A DNA stretch of 64,000 nucleotides from contig NZ_FOLP01000014.1 of assembly GCF_900112425.1 (NCBI RefSeq), forward strand, positions 62,001-126,000. Direction: 5' to 3'. A program made the position numbers and the translations under genes. Shown here piece by piece: positions 1-8,400 of this stretch (position 1 is the stretch's first letter; the number at the start of each line of letters is the position of its first letter). This stretch comes from Variovorax sp. OK212. Lineage in GTDB: Bacteria; Pseudomonadota; Gammaproteobacteria; Burkholderiales; Burkholderiaceae_C. The notes under the pieces are model-generated. The model saw only the letters and a program-made list of their open reading frames with translations, was not told the origin of the DNA and made no database searches.

Positions 1-282
1 AGCCGCGGCTTCACGGTGTTCGTCGAGGTGCTGCTGGACCGCACCACGCCCAACGTGTTCGACCAGTTCAAGGCGGCCGTGCACGTGCGCGACGAGATCA
101 TGGAATGCCACATGGTCGCGGGCGGCTTCGACTACCTGCTCAAGACCCGCATGGCCGACATGGCCGCCTACCGCGAGTTCGCCGGCACGGTGCTGTGGCA
201 GCTGCCCGGCGTGCGGGAGACGCGCACCTATGCGGTGATGGAAGAAGTGAAGAGCAGCGCGCGTCTGCCGCTGGGCATCTGA
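1..282 (+). CDS. Lrp/AsnC-family transcriptional regulator (C-terminal part)
   Basis: The frame is open from base 1, so the gene starts before the window. The remaining 93 residues match the RAM/effector-binding domain of Lrp/AsnC regulators: a beta strand (FTVFVEVLLD), a helix ending in VHVRDEIMECHMVAGGFDY, and the closing segment LPGVRETRTYAVMEEVK. This domain forms the oligomer and binds small ligands, usually amino acids. The DNA-binding half is outside the window, so the ligand and regulon cannot be judged. It is transcribed towards the convergent yggS gene. Confidence 0.85.
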   Translation, partial: SRGFTVFVEVLLDRTTPNVFDQFKAAVHVRDEIMECHMVAGGFDYLLKTRMADMAAYREFAGTVLWQLPGVRETRTYAVMEEVKSSARLPLGI

Positions 283-333
283 CGGCGCACAGCCCTATTC
301 AGGCCAGTCGGGCCGATCGGGCCGATCGGGGGA

Positions 334-1035
334 TCAGGCCGGTTTGCGCGCCCGCCCGCCGAAGATCGCCGTGCCCACCCGCACCATCGTGCTGCCCGCG
401 CTGATGGCCGCCTCGAGGTCGGCGCTCATGCCCAGCGAGAGCGTGTCGAGCGCGATACCCGCCTCGCCAATCGCCCGGTAGACCGCATGCGCGCGCAGGA
501 ACAGTTCGCGCTGCGCATCGAAGCTTTCGGCCGGTTCGGGGATGGCCATGAGCCCGCGCAGCCGAAGCTGTGGCAAAGCCGCCACAGCAAGCGCCAGCGC
601 CACGGCCTCTTCCGGCGGCACGCCCGACTTGTTGGGGCCGCCGTCCACATTAACCTGAAGGCATACATTGAGCGGCGCCAGCTGCGCCGGCCGCTGGGCC
701 GACAGACGCTCGGCGATCTTCAGCCGGTCGACGCTGTGGACCCAGTCGAACTGCTCGGCCACAGGCCGCGTCTTGTTGCTTTGCAAGGGGCCGATGCAGT
801 GCCACTCGAGGGTGGCGCGCAGATCGGCCAGCGCCTCGATCTTGTCCAGCCCTTCCTGCACGTAGTTCTCGCCGAAGGCCGACTGGCCCGCCGCATGCGC
901 CTCGCGCACGGCATCCGGGCCGAAGGTCTTGGACACCGCCAGCAGCCGCACCTCGCCCGGGTTGCGCCCGGCCGTTACACATGCCTTCGCGATCCGGTTG
1001 TTTACATGCTGGAGGTCGTCGCCAATCATCGTCAT
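334..1035 (-). CDS. yggS: YggS-family PLP homeostasis protein
   Basis: This 233-residue protein has the usual length of the YggS/PROSC family, which binds pyridoxal phosphate without a known catalytic turnover and keeps vitamin B6 and amino acid pools balanced. The PLP lysine is K36 in LLAVSKTFG. The family signatures GENYVQEG, WHCIGPLQSNK, LSLGMSADLEAAI and STMVRVGTAIFG are all present. The start at 1035 (MTMIGDDL) was chosen because it begins just before the first conserved helix; 1029 is an alternative. It diverges from pilT across about 50 bp, an arrangement common in beta- and gammaproteobacteria. Confidence 0.93.
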   Translation of the reverse strand: MTMIGDDLQHVNNRIAKACVTAGRNPGEVRLLAVSKTFGPDAVREAHAAGQSAFGENYVQEGLDKIEALADLRATLEWHCIGPLQSNKTRPVAEQFDWVHSVDRLKIAERLSAQRPAQLAPLNVCLQVNVDGGPNKSGVPPEEAVALALAVAALPQLRLRGLMAIPEPAESFDAQRELFLRAHAVYRAIGEAGIALDTLSLGMSADLEAAISAGSTMVRVGTAIFGGRARKPA

Positions 1036-1086
1036 AATCGTCCAAAATCGTATCAAAACGTCACCGCACCCGAGCCGAGGAGCCCT

Positions 1087-2130
1087 GTGGACATCACCCA
1101 ATTGCTGGCGTTCAGCGTCAAGAACAAAGCCTCCGACCTGCACCTTTCCGCAGGTCTTCCGCCCATGATCCGCGTCAACGGCGACGTGCGCCGCATCAAC
1201 GTCGATGCGCTCGATCACAAGGGCGTGCACGCCATGGTGTACGACATCATGAGCGACACGCACCGCAAGCACTACGAAGAGTTCCTGGAGGTCGACTTCT
1301 CGTTCGAGATCGACGGCCTCGCGCGCTTCCGCGTGAACGCCTTCAACCAGGCGCGCGGCGCGGCCGCGGTGTTCCGGACCATTCCTTCGAAGATCCTGAC
1401 GCTGGAGCAACTCAACGCGCCGAAGATTTTCGGCGAACTCGCGCTCAAGCCGCGCGGGCTGGTGCTGGTGACGGGCCCCACGGGCTCGGGCAAGTCGACC
1501 ACGCTGGCGGCCATGGTGAACTACCTCAACGAAAACGAGTACGGCCACATCCTCACGGTGGAAGACCCGATCGAGTTCGTGCACGAGTCGAAGAAGTGCC
1601 TGATCAACCAGCGTGAAGTCGGCCCGATGACGCTGTCGTTCTCCAACGCGCTGCGCTCCGCGCTGCGCGAAGACCCGGACGCCATCCTGGTGGGCGAGTT
1701 GCGCGACCTGGAAACCATCCGCCTCGCGATGACCGCGGCCGAAACGGGCCACCTGGTGTTCGGCACGCTGCACACGTCGTCGGCCGCCAAGACCATCGAC
1801 CGGATCATCGACGTGTTCCCGGGCGAGGAAAAGGAAATGATCCGCGCCATGCTGTCGGAGTCGCTCCAGGCGGTGATCTCGCAGACGCTGTGCAAGACCA
1901 AGGACGGCCAGGGCCGCGTGGCGGCGCACGAGATCATGCTGGGCACGCCGGCCATCCGCAACCTGATCCGCGAAGCCAAGGTGGCGCAGATGTACTCCAC
2001 CATCCAGACCGGCCAGGGCCAGGGCATGCAGACGCTCGACCAGAACCTGACGGAACTGGTGCGCCGCAACACCATCTCGGCTGCCGAAGCCCGCGGCAAG
2101 GCAAAGATCCCAGAAAACTTCCCTGGCTGA
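1087..2130 (+). CDS. pilT: Type IV pilus retraction ATPase PilT
   Basis: This 347-residue cytoplasmic hexameric ATPase drives pilus retraction and twitching motility. It has the Walker A motif GPTGSGKSTT near residues 129-138, the Asp and His boxes of secretion ATPases, the Walker B region LVGELRDLETI, and the PilT-specific C-terminal signature AIRNLIREAK. The GTG start at 1087 follows a GAGGAG ribosome binding site and gives the normal length. The reading frame stays open far upstream, but that part lies antisense to yggS. pilU follows after 25 bp, so the two are probably cotranscribed. Confidence 0.96.
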   Translation: MDITQLLAFSVKNKASDLHLSAGLPPMIRVNGDVRRINVDALDHKGVHAMVYDIMSDTHRKHYEEFLEVDFSFEIDGLARFRVNAFNQARGAAAVFRTIPSKILTLEQLNAPKIFGELALKPRGLVLVTGPTGSGKSTTLAAMVNYLNENEYGHILTVEDPIEFVHESKKCLINQREVGPMTLSFSNALRSALREDPDAILVGELRDLETIRLAMTAAETGHLVFGTLHTSSAAKTIDRIIDVFPGEEKEMIRAMLSESLQAVISQTLCKTKDGQGRVAAHEIMLGTPAIRNLIREAKVAQMYSTIQTGQGQGMQTLDQNLTELVRRNTISAAEARGKAKIPENFPG

Positions 2131-2155
2131 CCCAGCCCTCCGGAGCACCGACATC

Positions 2156-3292
2156 ATGGAACGCGATCAAGCCAGCCAGTTCATCAACGACCTGCTCAAG
2201 CTCATGGTGAGCCGCAGCGGCAGCGACCTGTTCATCACGGCCGACTTTCCGCCCGCCATCAAGGTCGACGGCAAGGTCACCAAGGTGTCGCAGCAGGCGC
2301 TGGGCGCGCAGCACACGCTGGCGCTCACCCGCTCGGTCATGAACGACCGCCAGACGGCCGAGTTCGAGCGCACCAAGGAGTGCAACTTCGCAATCTCGCC
2401 CACCGGCATCGGCCGCTTCCGGGTGAACGCGTTCGTGCAGCAGGGCAAGGTCGGCATGGTGCTGCGGACCATTCCCGCCAAGCTGCCGACCATCGACGGC
2501 CTGGGCATGCCGCAGGTGCTGAAGGACGTGGCCATGACCAAGCGCGGCCTCACCATCATGGTGGGCGCCACGGGCTCGGGCAAATCGACCACGCTGGCGG
2601 CCATGATCGACTGGCGCAACGAGAACTCCTTCGGCCACATCGTGACGGTGGAAGACCCGGTCGAATTCGTGCACCCGCACAAGAACTGCGTGATCACCCA
2701 GCGCGAAGTGGGCATCGACACCGACAGCTGGGAAGCGGCGCTGAAGAACACGCTGCGCCAGGCGCCCGACGTGATCCTGATGGGCGAAATCCGCGATCGC
2801 GAGACCATGGAGCACGCCGTGGCCTTCGCCGAGACCGGTCACCTGTGCATGGCCACGCTGCACGCCAACAGCGCCAACCAGGCGCTGGACCGGATCATCA
2901 ACTTCTTCCCCGAAGAGCGCCGCGCGCAGCTGCTGATGGACCTGTCGCTGAACCTGCGCTCGCTGGTGTCGCAGCGGCTGGTGCCCACCGAAGACGGCCA
3001 GGGCCGCGTGGCCGCCGTGGAAGTGCTGCTGAACACGCCGCTGATTTCCGACCTCATCTTCAAGGGCGAAGTGGGCGAGATCAAGGAAATCATGAAGAAG
3101 AGCCGCAACCTGGGCATGCAGACCTTCGACCAGGCGCTGTTCGACCTGTTCGAGGGCCACTCGATCAGCTTCGACGACGCCATCCGCAACGCCGACTCGG
3201 CGAACGACCTGCGCCTGCAGATCAAGCTGAACAGCCAGCGCGCGCGCAGCACCGACCTGTCGGCGGGCACGGAGCACTTCGCCATCGTCTGA
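2156..3292 (+). CDS. pilU: Type IV pilus ATPase PilU (PilT paralogue)
   Basis: The 378-residue protein is a second retraction-type ATPase of the GspE/PilT superfamily. It works as an accessory to PilT during pilus retraction. Walker A is GATGSGKSTT near residue 137 and Walker B is in LMGEIRDRETMEH. It lacks the AIRNLIRE motif of PilT (PLISDLIFKGE stands there) and has a longer C-terminus, both typical of PilU. It sits directly behind pilT in the same direction and ends 21 bp before the convergent MFS gene. Confidence 0.95.
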   Translation: MERDQASQFINDLLKLMVSRSGSDLFITADFPPAIKVDGKVTKVSQQALGAQHTLALTRSVMNDRQTAEFERTKECNFAISPTGIGRFRVNAFVQQGKVGMVLRTIPAKLPTIDGLGMPQVLKDVAMTKRGLTIMVGATGSGKSTTLAAMIDWRNENSFGHIVTVEDPVEFVHPHKNCVITQREVGIDTDSWEAALKNTLRQAPDVILMGEIRDRETMEHAVAFAETGHLCMATLHANSANQALDRIINFFPEERRAQLLMDLSLNLRSLVSQRLVPTEDGQGRVAAVEVLLNTPLISDLIFKGEVGEIKEIMKKSRNLGMQTFDQALFDLFEGHSISFDDAIRNADSANDLRLQIKLNSQRARSTDLSAGTEHFAIV

Positions 3293-3313
3293 TCGGATCG
3301 CGCGGTGGCGTGA

Positions 3314-4882
3314 TCAGTCGATCGTCTTCTGCCAGGCGGCGAACACCCCCGCCGCCAGCGCCAGCACCGCCATCGCGGTGAACCCGTCCAGCGAGGCCAT
3401 GAAGGTGGCCTGCTGCTCGAGCGTGCGCCAGAGCGTGCCCAGCGCCATGGCATGCGCCTCGCCCGCCGCATGGCCCGCCGCAACGAAGCCGTGGGTCAAT
3501 GAGTCCAGCGCCTGCATGAAGCTCGCGTTCGCCGGGTTGGCCGACTCGCTCAGCCGCACCTCGTGCAGTGCCAGCCGGTGCTGCTGCAGCGCGATCACGG
3601 TGGAGGTCGCGAACGAAATCGCGAGCTGCCGCACGAGGTTCTTCAGCCGGTAGCCGTGGGCGAACTCCTCGGCCGCGAAGGGCCTGAAGGTGAGGTTGGC
3701 CACCGGGAGCACCACGAACAGCATCAGCAACCCGCGCAGCAGCAGCGGCCCCAGCAGGGCCTCGCGCCCCACCTGCGGCGTGACCCGCGACAGCCACCAC
3801 GCCGCCAGCGCCGCAATGCCGAAGCCGGTGACGATGAGCCACTTCTTGCGCGCCAGCCGCGCCGAGTACTTCAGGTACACGAACACCAGCAGCCCCGTGG
3901 CGAGCGACACCGCGCCCGTGAAGTAGCCGGTGCTGCCCACCGTGAAGCCCAGCCCGCCTTCCATCAGCCGCGGCAGCAGGTAGCTGAAGCCGGTCGACAG
4001 GTAGTAATAGACGACGTACAGCGCCAGCCCCACGCGAAAAGGCGCGCTGCGCAGCGCATGCAGCCGCACCAGCGGCGCCGGGTGCCGCCACTGCTGCCAG
4101 CCGAACCACGCGAGCCCGCCCACGCCGGCCAGCGTCAGCCCGATGAGCGCGGGCGAGCCCGTGAAGAGCTCGAAGTGCGAGCGCGTGAGCACCACCTGCA
4201 GCGCGGCCTGCGCGAGCGCGAACACCATGTACGCGACGTAGTGCGGCTCGGTGCGCTCGTGCGGCGCCACGTCGCCGATGTCGGGCAGCGTCCACAGCAC
4301 CAGCAGGCCGATGAGCGCTGCCACCGGCGCGGTGCTGGCGAACAGCCAGCGCCAGTCGAAATTGGTGACAAGAAAAGCGCCCGCAATGGGCGCCAGCGCG
4401 CCGCCGAACACGATGAGCACCATGAACGCCTTCAGCGCCTTGGCGCGGCGCGCGGGCGCAATGCCGATCTGGATCAGGATGCGGCAGGCGCCCAGCATCG
4501 GCCCGACGAAGTAGCCCTGCACGGCACGCGCCGCGGTCAGCTGCATCGAGCTGTCGCACAGCGCCGCGCCCACGCCGCCCGCGGCGAAGGCGAACATGCA
4601 GATGGCCAGGTAGCGACGGTAGCCCAGCCGCTCGATCCACGCGTGCTGGTGAAGAATGCCGAGCACCGCGCCCAGCGCGTAGGCACTGGAGGCCCACACC
4701 AGCTCGTCGGGCGATGCGTTGACGCCGCCGGCGATGTAGCTGGCGAAGAAGGCGAACAGCGCGTTGTCGAAGTAGTCGATGGCCGTGACGAGGCCGATGG
4801 CCCAGGGCAGCAGCGCCACGGCGACGCTGCCGCCAGGATCGCGATGGCCGCGCCGGAGCCACGCCAGGGCCGGCGGGTTCAT
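3314..4882 (-). CDS. MFS transporter, EmrB/DHA2-like
   Basis: The 522-residue membrane protein has about fourteen hydrophobic segments, the layout of the DHA2 drug/proton antiporters. Recognisable pieces are the first helix (AIGLVTAIDYFDNALFAFFASYIAGG), the YRRYL loop after helix 2, and FDWRWLF around helix 6. The substrate cannot be read from the sequence. The ATG at 4882 overlaps the stop of the upstream merR-type gene (ATGA), so the two are translationally coupled and the MerR protein is the probable controller. Family membership is well supported; the drug-efflux role is an inference. Confidence 0.85.
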   Translation of the reverse strand: MNPPALAWLRRGHRDPGGSVAVALLPWAIGLVTAIDYFDNALFAFFASYIAGGVNASPDELVWASSAYALGAVLGILHQHAWIERLGYRRYLAICMFAFAAGGVGAALCDSSMQLTAARAVQGYFVGPMLGACRILIQIGIAPARRAKALKAFMVLIVFGGALAPIAGAFLVTNFDWRWLFASTAPVAALIGLLVLWTLPDIGDVAPHERTEPHYVAYMVFALAQAALQVVLTRSHFELFTGSPALIGLTLAGVGGLAWFGWQQWRHPAPLVRLHALRSAPFRVGLALYVVYYYLSTGFSYLLPRLMEGGLGFTVGSTGYFTGAVSLATGLLVFVYLKYSARLARKKWLIVTGFGIAALAAWWLSRVTPQVGREALLGPLLLRGLLMLFVVLPVANLTFRPFAAEEFAHGYRLKNLVRQLAISFATSTVIALQQHRLALHEVRLSESANPANASFMQALDSLTHGFVAAGHAAGEAHAMALGTLWRTLEQQATFMASLDGFTAMAVLALAAGVFAAWQKTID

Positions 4883-5364
4883 GGTGCCGGCCTCTCCTTG
4901 CGGCGCTGCTCCAGCGCCTCCTCCACCGGTTCGCCGGCCAGGCGGCGCTCCACGTAGCCGAGGTCGCGCCGCAGCTGCGCCTGCAGCGCCGCGGCTTCCT
5001 TGAGCTCGCGGCGCACCTGGGCCACGCGCGCGTCGAGCGTGCCGAGCTGTTCGCTCAGCGTTTCGCGCAAGGCCTTGAGCGAGGTGTTCGACAGCCGCGG
5101 ACGGCCGCCGTCGGGCGGCGCTGCGTCCACCGGCTGCTGCAGCATGGCGGTGACGACCGTCAGCGAGAACCCCAATGAACGCATGCGCAGCGCGCGCGCC
5201 AGCTTGTCGAGGTCGGCCTGCTCGTACAGCCGGTAGCCGCCTTCGCTGCGCACCGGCACCACGATGCCCAGTTCCTCGTAGTACTTGAGCGTGCGCGGGG
5301 TCACGCCGAGCCGCGCCGCGGCATCGCGCACGGTGATGGTCCTGGCGGGGTTCACGGCGGTCAT
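4879..5364 (-). CDS. MerR-family transcriptional regulator
   Basis: The 161-residue protein starts with a MerR winged helix-turn-helix (about residues 9-75: ITVRDAAARLGVTPRTLKYYEELGIV, then GGYRLYEQADLDKL). A long coiled coil (LSEQLGTLDARVAQVRRELKEAAALQAQL) provides dimerisation. No cysteine cluster is seen, so a metal sensor is unlikely and a small-molecule sensor is more probable. It is the first gene of a two-gene operon with the MFS transporter. A near-perfect 28-bp palindrome lies 18 bp upstream of its start and is the likely operator. Confidence 0.9.
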   Translation of the reverse strand: MTAVNPARTITVRDAAARLGVTPRTLKYYEELGIVVPVRSEGGYRLYEQADLDKLARALRMRSLGFSLTVVTAMLQQPVDAAPPDGGRPRLSNTSLKALRETLSEQLGTLDARVAQVRRELKEAAALQAQLRRDLGYVERRLAGEPVEEALEQRRKERPAP

Positions 5365-5381
5365 GGTGCGGCAAGTCTAGC

Positions 5382-5409
5382 CAAACATGTACGTGCACGT
5401 ACAGGTTTG
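5382..5409. promoter_or_regulatory. Palindromic operator candidate for the MerR regulator
   Basis: A 28-bp inverted repeat contains a perfect 16-bp core at 5388-5403 (TGTACGTGCACGTACA). The symmetry extends five more base pairs on each side after a single mismatch (CAAAC on the left, GTTTG on the right). It lies between the merR-type gene and the divergent dehydrogenase gene, so it could control both. Its size and place fit a MerR dimer site within a long-spacer promoter, but no clear -35/-10 pair was assigned. Confidence 0.6.
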
Positions 5410-5452
5410 AGCCTATCGCACCTGTCGCGGAATGGCTTTAAGCTGTCGCCCC

Positions 5453-6361
5453 ATGAGCAGCATCAACACCCGCACCTACGAATCCGTCCCGGCGCAGACC
5501 GTGGCCTTCCTCGGCCTCGGCGTCATGGGCGGCCCCATGGCCGGCCACCTGGCCAAGGCCGGCCACACCGTCACGGTCTACAACCGCTCGCCCGCCAAGG
5601 CACAGGCCTGGGCCGACGAGTTCGGCGCCCCCGGGCGCCATGCGCCCACGCCGCGCGAAGCCGCGGCCGGCGCGGACATCGTGTTCTGCTGCGTCGGCAA
5701 CGACGACGACCTGCGCTCCGTGGTGCTGGGCGACGACGGCGCCTTCGCCGGCATGAAGAAGGGCGCGGCCTTCGTCGACCACACCACCGCTTCGGCCGAC
5801 GTGGCCCGCGAGCTGGCGAAGGCGGCGCAGGCGCTGGGCATGCACTTCATCGACGCCCCCGTCTCGGGCGGCCAGGCCGGCGCGCAGAACGGCGCGCTCA
5901 CCGTCATGTGCGGCGGCGACGCGGCCGTGTTCGAACGCATCAAGCCCGTGGCCATGGCGTTCTCGCGCGCGGTCACGCTGCTGGGCGAGAGCGGCGCCGG
6001 CCAGCTCGCCAAGATGGTCAACCAGATCGCCATCGCGGGCCTGGTGCAGGGCCTGTCGGAAGCCATCGCCTTCGGCCAGCGCGCCGGCCTCGACATGGAA
6101 GCCGTGCTGGGCGTCATCAGCAAGGGCGCGGCCCAGAGCTGGCAGATGGAAAACCGCGGCAAGACCATGATCGAAGGCAAGTTCGACTACGGTTTCGCGG
6201 TCGACTGGATGCGCAAGGACCTGGGCCTGGTGCTCGACGAAGCCAAGCGCAACGGCGCGCGCGTGCCGGTCACGGCGCTGGTCGACCAGTTCTACGCCGA
6301 CGTGCAGCAGTCCGGCGGAAGGCGCTGGGACACCTCGAGCCTGATCACCCGGCTCAAATGA
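5453..6361 (+). CDS. 3-hydroxyisobutyrate dehydrogenase-family NAD(P) oxidoreductase
   Basis: The 302-residue enzyme belongs to the beta-hydroxyacid dehydrogenases (MmsB/GarR type). The Rossmann motif FLGLGVMGGPMAGHLAKAGH lies near the N-terminus. The substrate motif FIDAPVSGGQAGAQNG and the catalytic lysine region GAGQLAKMVNQI are intact. The C-terminal helical domain contains DYGFAVDWMRKDLGL, the usual signature. It should reduce or oxidise a short beta-hydroxyacid or semialdehyde; the exact substrate is unknown. The start at 5453 was preferred over 5432. A strong terminator follows at once, so it is monocistronic. Confidence 0.92.
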   Translation: MSSINTRTYESVPAQTVAFLGLGVMGGPMAGHLAKAGHTVTVYNRSPAKAQAWADEFGAPGRHAPTPREAAAGADIVFCCVGNDDDLRSVVLGDDGAFAGMKKGAAFVDHTTASADVARELAKAAQALGMHFIDAPVSGGQAGAQNGALTVMCGGDAAVFERIKPVAMAFSRAVTLLGESGAGQLAKMVNQIAIAGLVQGLSEAIAFGQRAGLDMEAVLGVISKGAAQSWQMENRGKTMIEGKFDYGFAVDWMRKDLGLVLDEAKRNGARVPVTALVDQFYADVQQSGGRRWDTSSLITRLK

Positions 6362-6387
6362 AAAAAGCCCGCTGATGCGGGCTTTTT
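6361..6387. terminator. Bidirectional rho-independent terminator
   Basis: A six-base GC stem (GCCCGC at 6367-6372, GCGGGC at 6377-6382) closes a TGAT loop. It is flanked by six A on the left and five T on the right. It separates the convergent dehydrogenase gene and dolP and can serve both strands. Confidence 0.85.
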
Positions 6388-6414
6388 CAGTTCAACGCCT
6401 TCAATACGGCGTCT

Positions 6415-7221
6415 TCAGCGGATCGGCGACGTGGTCGCGCCGCTCGCGGGCAGCGGCTCCATCGGCGGCAGCGGCACGCGCGACGAGGAGGAAGAAGAAG
6501 ACGACGATGACGTCGACGGCGAGGCCGACGTCACCGGCGCCGGGCCCTGCCCGCCGCGCTGCGCGGCGGCCTGGTTCGCGGCCTGGCTGGCCGCCAGGTC
6601 GGCTTCGGACACCACCTCGACCACGCGCACCACCTTCACCACGCCCGACACGCCGCGCGTGATCTCGGTGGCGCGGTCGGTTTCGCGCCGCGTGGCGATG
6701 CCCATCAGGTAGACCGTGCCGCGCTCGGTCACCACCTTGAACGAGTTCGCGAAGATGTCCTTGGCGTCGAGCAGTGAGGCCTTGATCTTGCCGGTGACGT
6801 AGAGGTCGTTCGAGCGGTCCTGGAAGGTGCTCGAGGCGCCCACGGTGAGTTCGTTCACCACCGAGCGCACGTTCACGATGCGGCTCACCTCGTCCTCGAC
6901 GCGGCGGCGGTCGGCATCGCTGCCCACGGCGCCGGTCAGCAGCACCTGGCGGTTGAAGCTGGTGACGCTCACGTACATGTTGTCGTTGGCGATGTCGCGC
7001 ACGCGGGCCGCGGCGCGCAGCTCGATGCCCTGGTCGTCCAGCTGGGCGCCCGAGCTGCGGCGGTCGGTCGCCACCATGCCCACGCCCACCACCGCGGCGC
7101 CGCCCACCACGAGCGGCACGCAGGCCGAGAGGCCGGCGAGCAGTGCGGTGCCGAGGGTGAGTGCAATGGCGAAACGTTGGGTCGATGTCTTCGTCATGGT
7201 CTTCATGGTGATGAGGGTCAT
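6415..7221 (-). CDS. dolP: BON-domain outer membrane lipoprotein DolP (YraP-like)
   Basis: The 268-residue precursor has a lipoprotein signal ending in LLAGLSAC, with the lipidated cysteine at residue 34. Two BON domains follow (IELRAAARVRDI...LLTGAVGSDADRRRVEDEV and LYVTGKIKASLL...VYLMGIATRRETDRATEI). DolP binds anionic phospholipid at the outer membrane and supports envelope integrity. The C-terminus is low complexity, including a run of serines and a Pro-rich end, and is longer than in E. coli. The ATG at 7221 overlaps the stop of diaA (ATGA), giving the conserved yraN-diaA-dolP order. Confidence 0.9.
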   Translation of the reverse strand: MTLITMKTMTKTSTQRFAIALTLGTALLAGLSACVPLVVGGAAVVGVGMVATDRRSSGAQLDDQGIELRAAARVRDIANDNMYVSVTSFNRQVLLTGAVGSDADRRRVEDEVSRIVNVRSVVNELTVGASSTFQDRSNDLYVTGKIKASLLDAKDIFANSFKVVTERGTVYLMGIATRRETDRATEITRGVSGVVKVVRVVEVVSEADLAASQAANQAAAQRGGQGPAPVTSASPSTSSSSSSSSSSRVPLPPMEPLPASGATTSPIR

Positions 7222-7859
7222 GGGGAAACTTCCTGTTCTCCGAGTAACTGGGCATCCACGCCGTCGCACAGGCAATGCAGCGCGAGCTGGTGGATTTCAT
7301 GGATGCGCGCCGCACGCTCGTGCGGCACGCTGATCTGGACGTCGGTCTCGCGCAGCGCGCGGCCGATGGCACCGCCGGAACCGCTGCTGCCCGCGCCCGG
7401 CGCCGAAGCACCGGCGCTCGCATTGCCCAGCAGCGCGACCACGGTCATGTCGCGTTCGTGCGCGGCCGCCACGGCGGCCAGCACCGCGGCCGACTGGCCG
7501 CTGGCGCTCAGGGCCAGCAGCACGTCGCCGGCCTGGCCCAGCGCGCGCACCTGGCGGGCGAAGCGGTCGGCGTCCATGGAGGTGGCGCTGTCGGCGTTGG
7601 GGTCGGTGCTGTCGCCCGGCAGCGCAATGGCGCCGAGCTCGGGCCGCTCGCGTTCGAAACGGCCCACGAACTGCGAGGCGAACTGGGCCGCCAGCAGCCC
7701 CGACACGCCGGCGCCGCAGGCCAGCACCTTGCCGCCGCTGGTCACGCAGGCAAGGATCGCCTGCATCGCTTGAGAGATGGGTTTGCTGAGGACCGGTCCG
7801 GTCTGGTATTTGAGGTCGGCACTGTCGATGAAGTGCTGCTGAATCCGTTGCTCGAGCAT
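7218..7859 (-). CDS. diaA: SIS-domain protein DiaA (GmhA-like)
   Basis: The 213-residue protein opens with MLEQRIQQHFIDSADLKY, the standard N-terminus of DiaA/phosphoheptose isomerase-like proteins. The sugar isomerase (SIS) fold follows (GGKVLACGAGVSGLLAAQFASQFVGRFERERP, then LALSASGQSAAV). In E. coli DiaA binds DnaA and promotes timely replication initiation. GmhA is the alternative, but the position between yraN and dolP favours DiaA. The start at 7859 was chosen from family alignment; the frame extends to 7892. Confidence 0.88.
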   Translation of the reverse strand: MLEQRIQQHFIDSADLKYQTGPVLSKPISQAMQAILACVTSGGKVLACGAGVSGLLAAQFASQFVGRFERERPELGAIALPGDSTDPNADSATSMDADRFARQVRALGQAGDVLLALSASGQSAAVLAAVAAAHERDMTVVALLGNASAGASAPGAGSSGSGGAIGRALRETDVQISVPHERAARIHEIHQLALHCLCDGVDAQLLGEQEVSP

Positions 7860-7956
7860 GAGGCGGGATGATAACTGGGGGTTGTGAAACAAGACGTGTG
7901 AGTTGTGGAGCCTCGCGCAAGGCTTCAGTTCCCGGGAAGGGCCGCGTTGGCCCGCT

Positions 7957-8355
7957 TCAGCTCGCGTCGAACGCGGCCTGCAGCCAGGTGATTTTCTCCT
8001 CGACCAGCACCACGTCGAATCGACACGGCGGCACCGTGCGCAGCCGGCTCAGGTAATGCTGCGCGGCGAACACGATGCGCCGCTGCTTCGGCCCGGTGAT
8101 GCTGCCGCCCGCGCCGCCGTGCGCGCCGGTGCTGCGCTGGCGCACCTCCACGAACACCAGCGTGCCGCCGGAAGAACCCCGCGGATCCCGCATGATCAGG
8201 TCGATCTCGCCGCCGCCGCGCCCGGGGGTCCGATAATTGCGCGCCAGCGGCACGAGGCCGGCGTCCTGCAGATGCGCGAGCGCGGCGTCCTCGGCCGCAT
8301 CGCCGCGCCGCTTGGTGGTGGCGGCGGTACCGGTGGTCGTGCTGGTGGTCTTCAT
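7957..8355 (-). CDS. yraN: YraN / UPF0102 nuclease-fold protein
   Basis: The 132-residue protein matches UPF0102, a small family with a restriction-endonuclease-like fold. The core GDAAEDAALAHLQ...LARNYRTPGRGGGEIDLIMRD...LVFVEVRQR holds the E/D/ExK-type residues of that fold. The C-terminal segment CRFDVVLVE is also typical. Its biochemical role is not settled. It is transcribed divergently from rsmI and ahead of diaA and dolP. The lpoA gene that lies between rsmI and yraN in enterobacteria is absent. Confidence 0.9.
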   Translation of the reverse strand: MKTTSTTTGTAATTKRRGDAAEDAALAHLQDAGLVPLARNYRTPGRGGGEIDLIMRDPRGSSGGTLVFVEVRQRSTGAHGGAGGSITGPKQRRIVFAAQHYLSRLRTVPPCRFDVVLVEEKITWLQAAFDAS

Positions 8356-8400
8356 GGCTCCCTGCCTGCAATCTTCTTTTCGTTCTCTCGGAGAAACCTC

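Noticed and set aside
3289..3317. Inverted repeat CTGATC...GATCAG after pilU as terminator
   Set aside because: The stem is only six pairs with a long loop and no T run on either strand.
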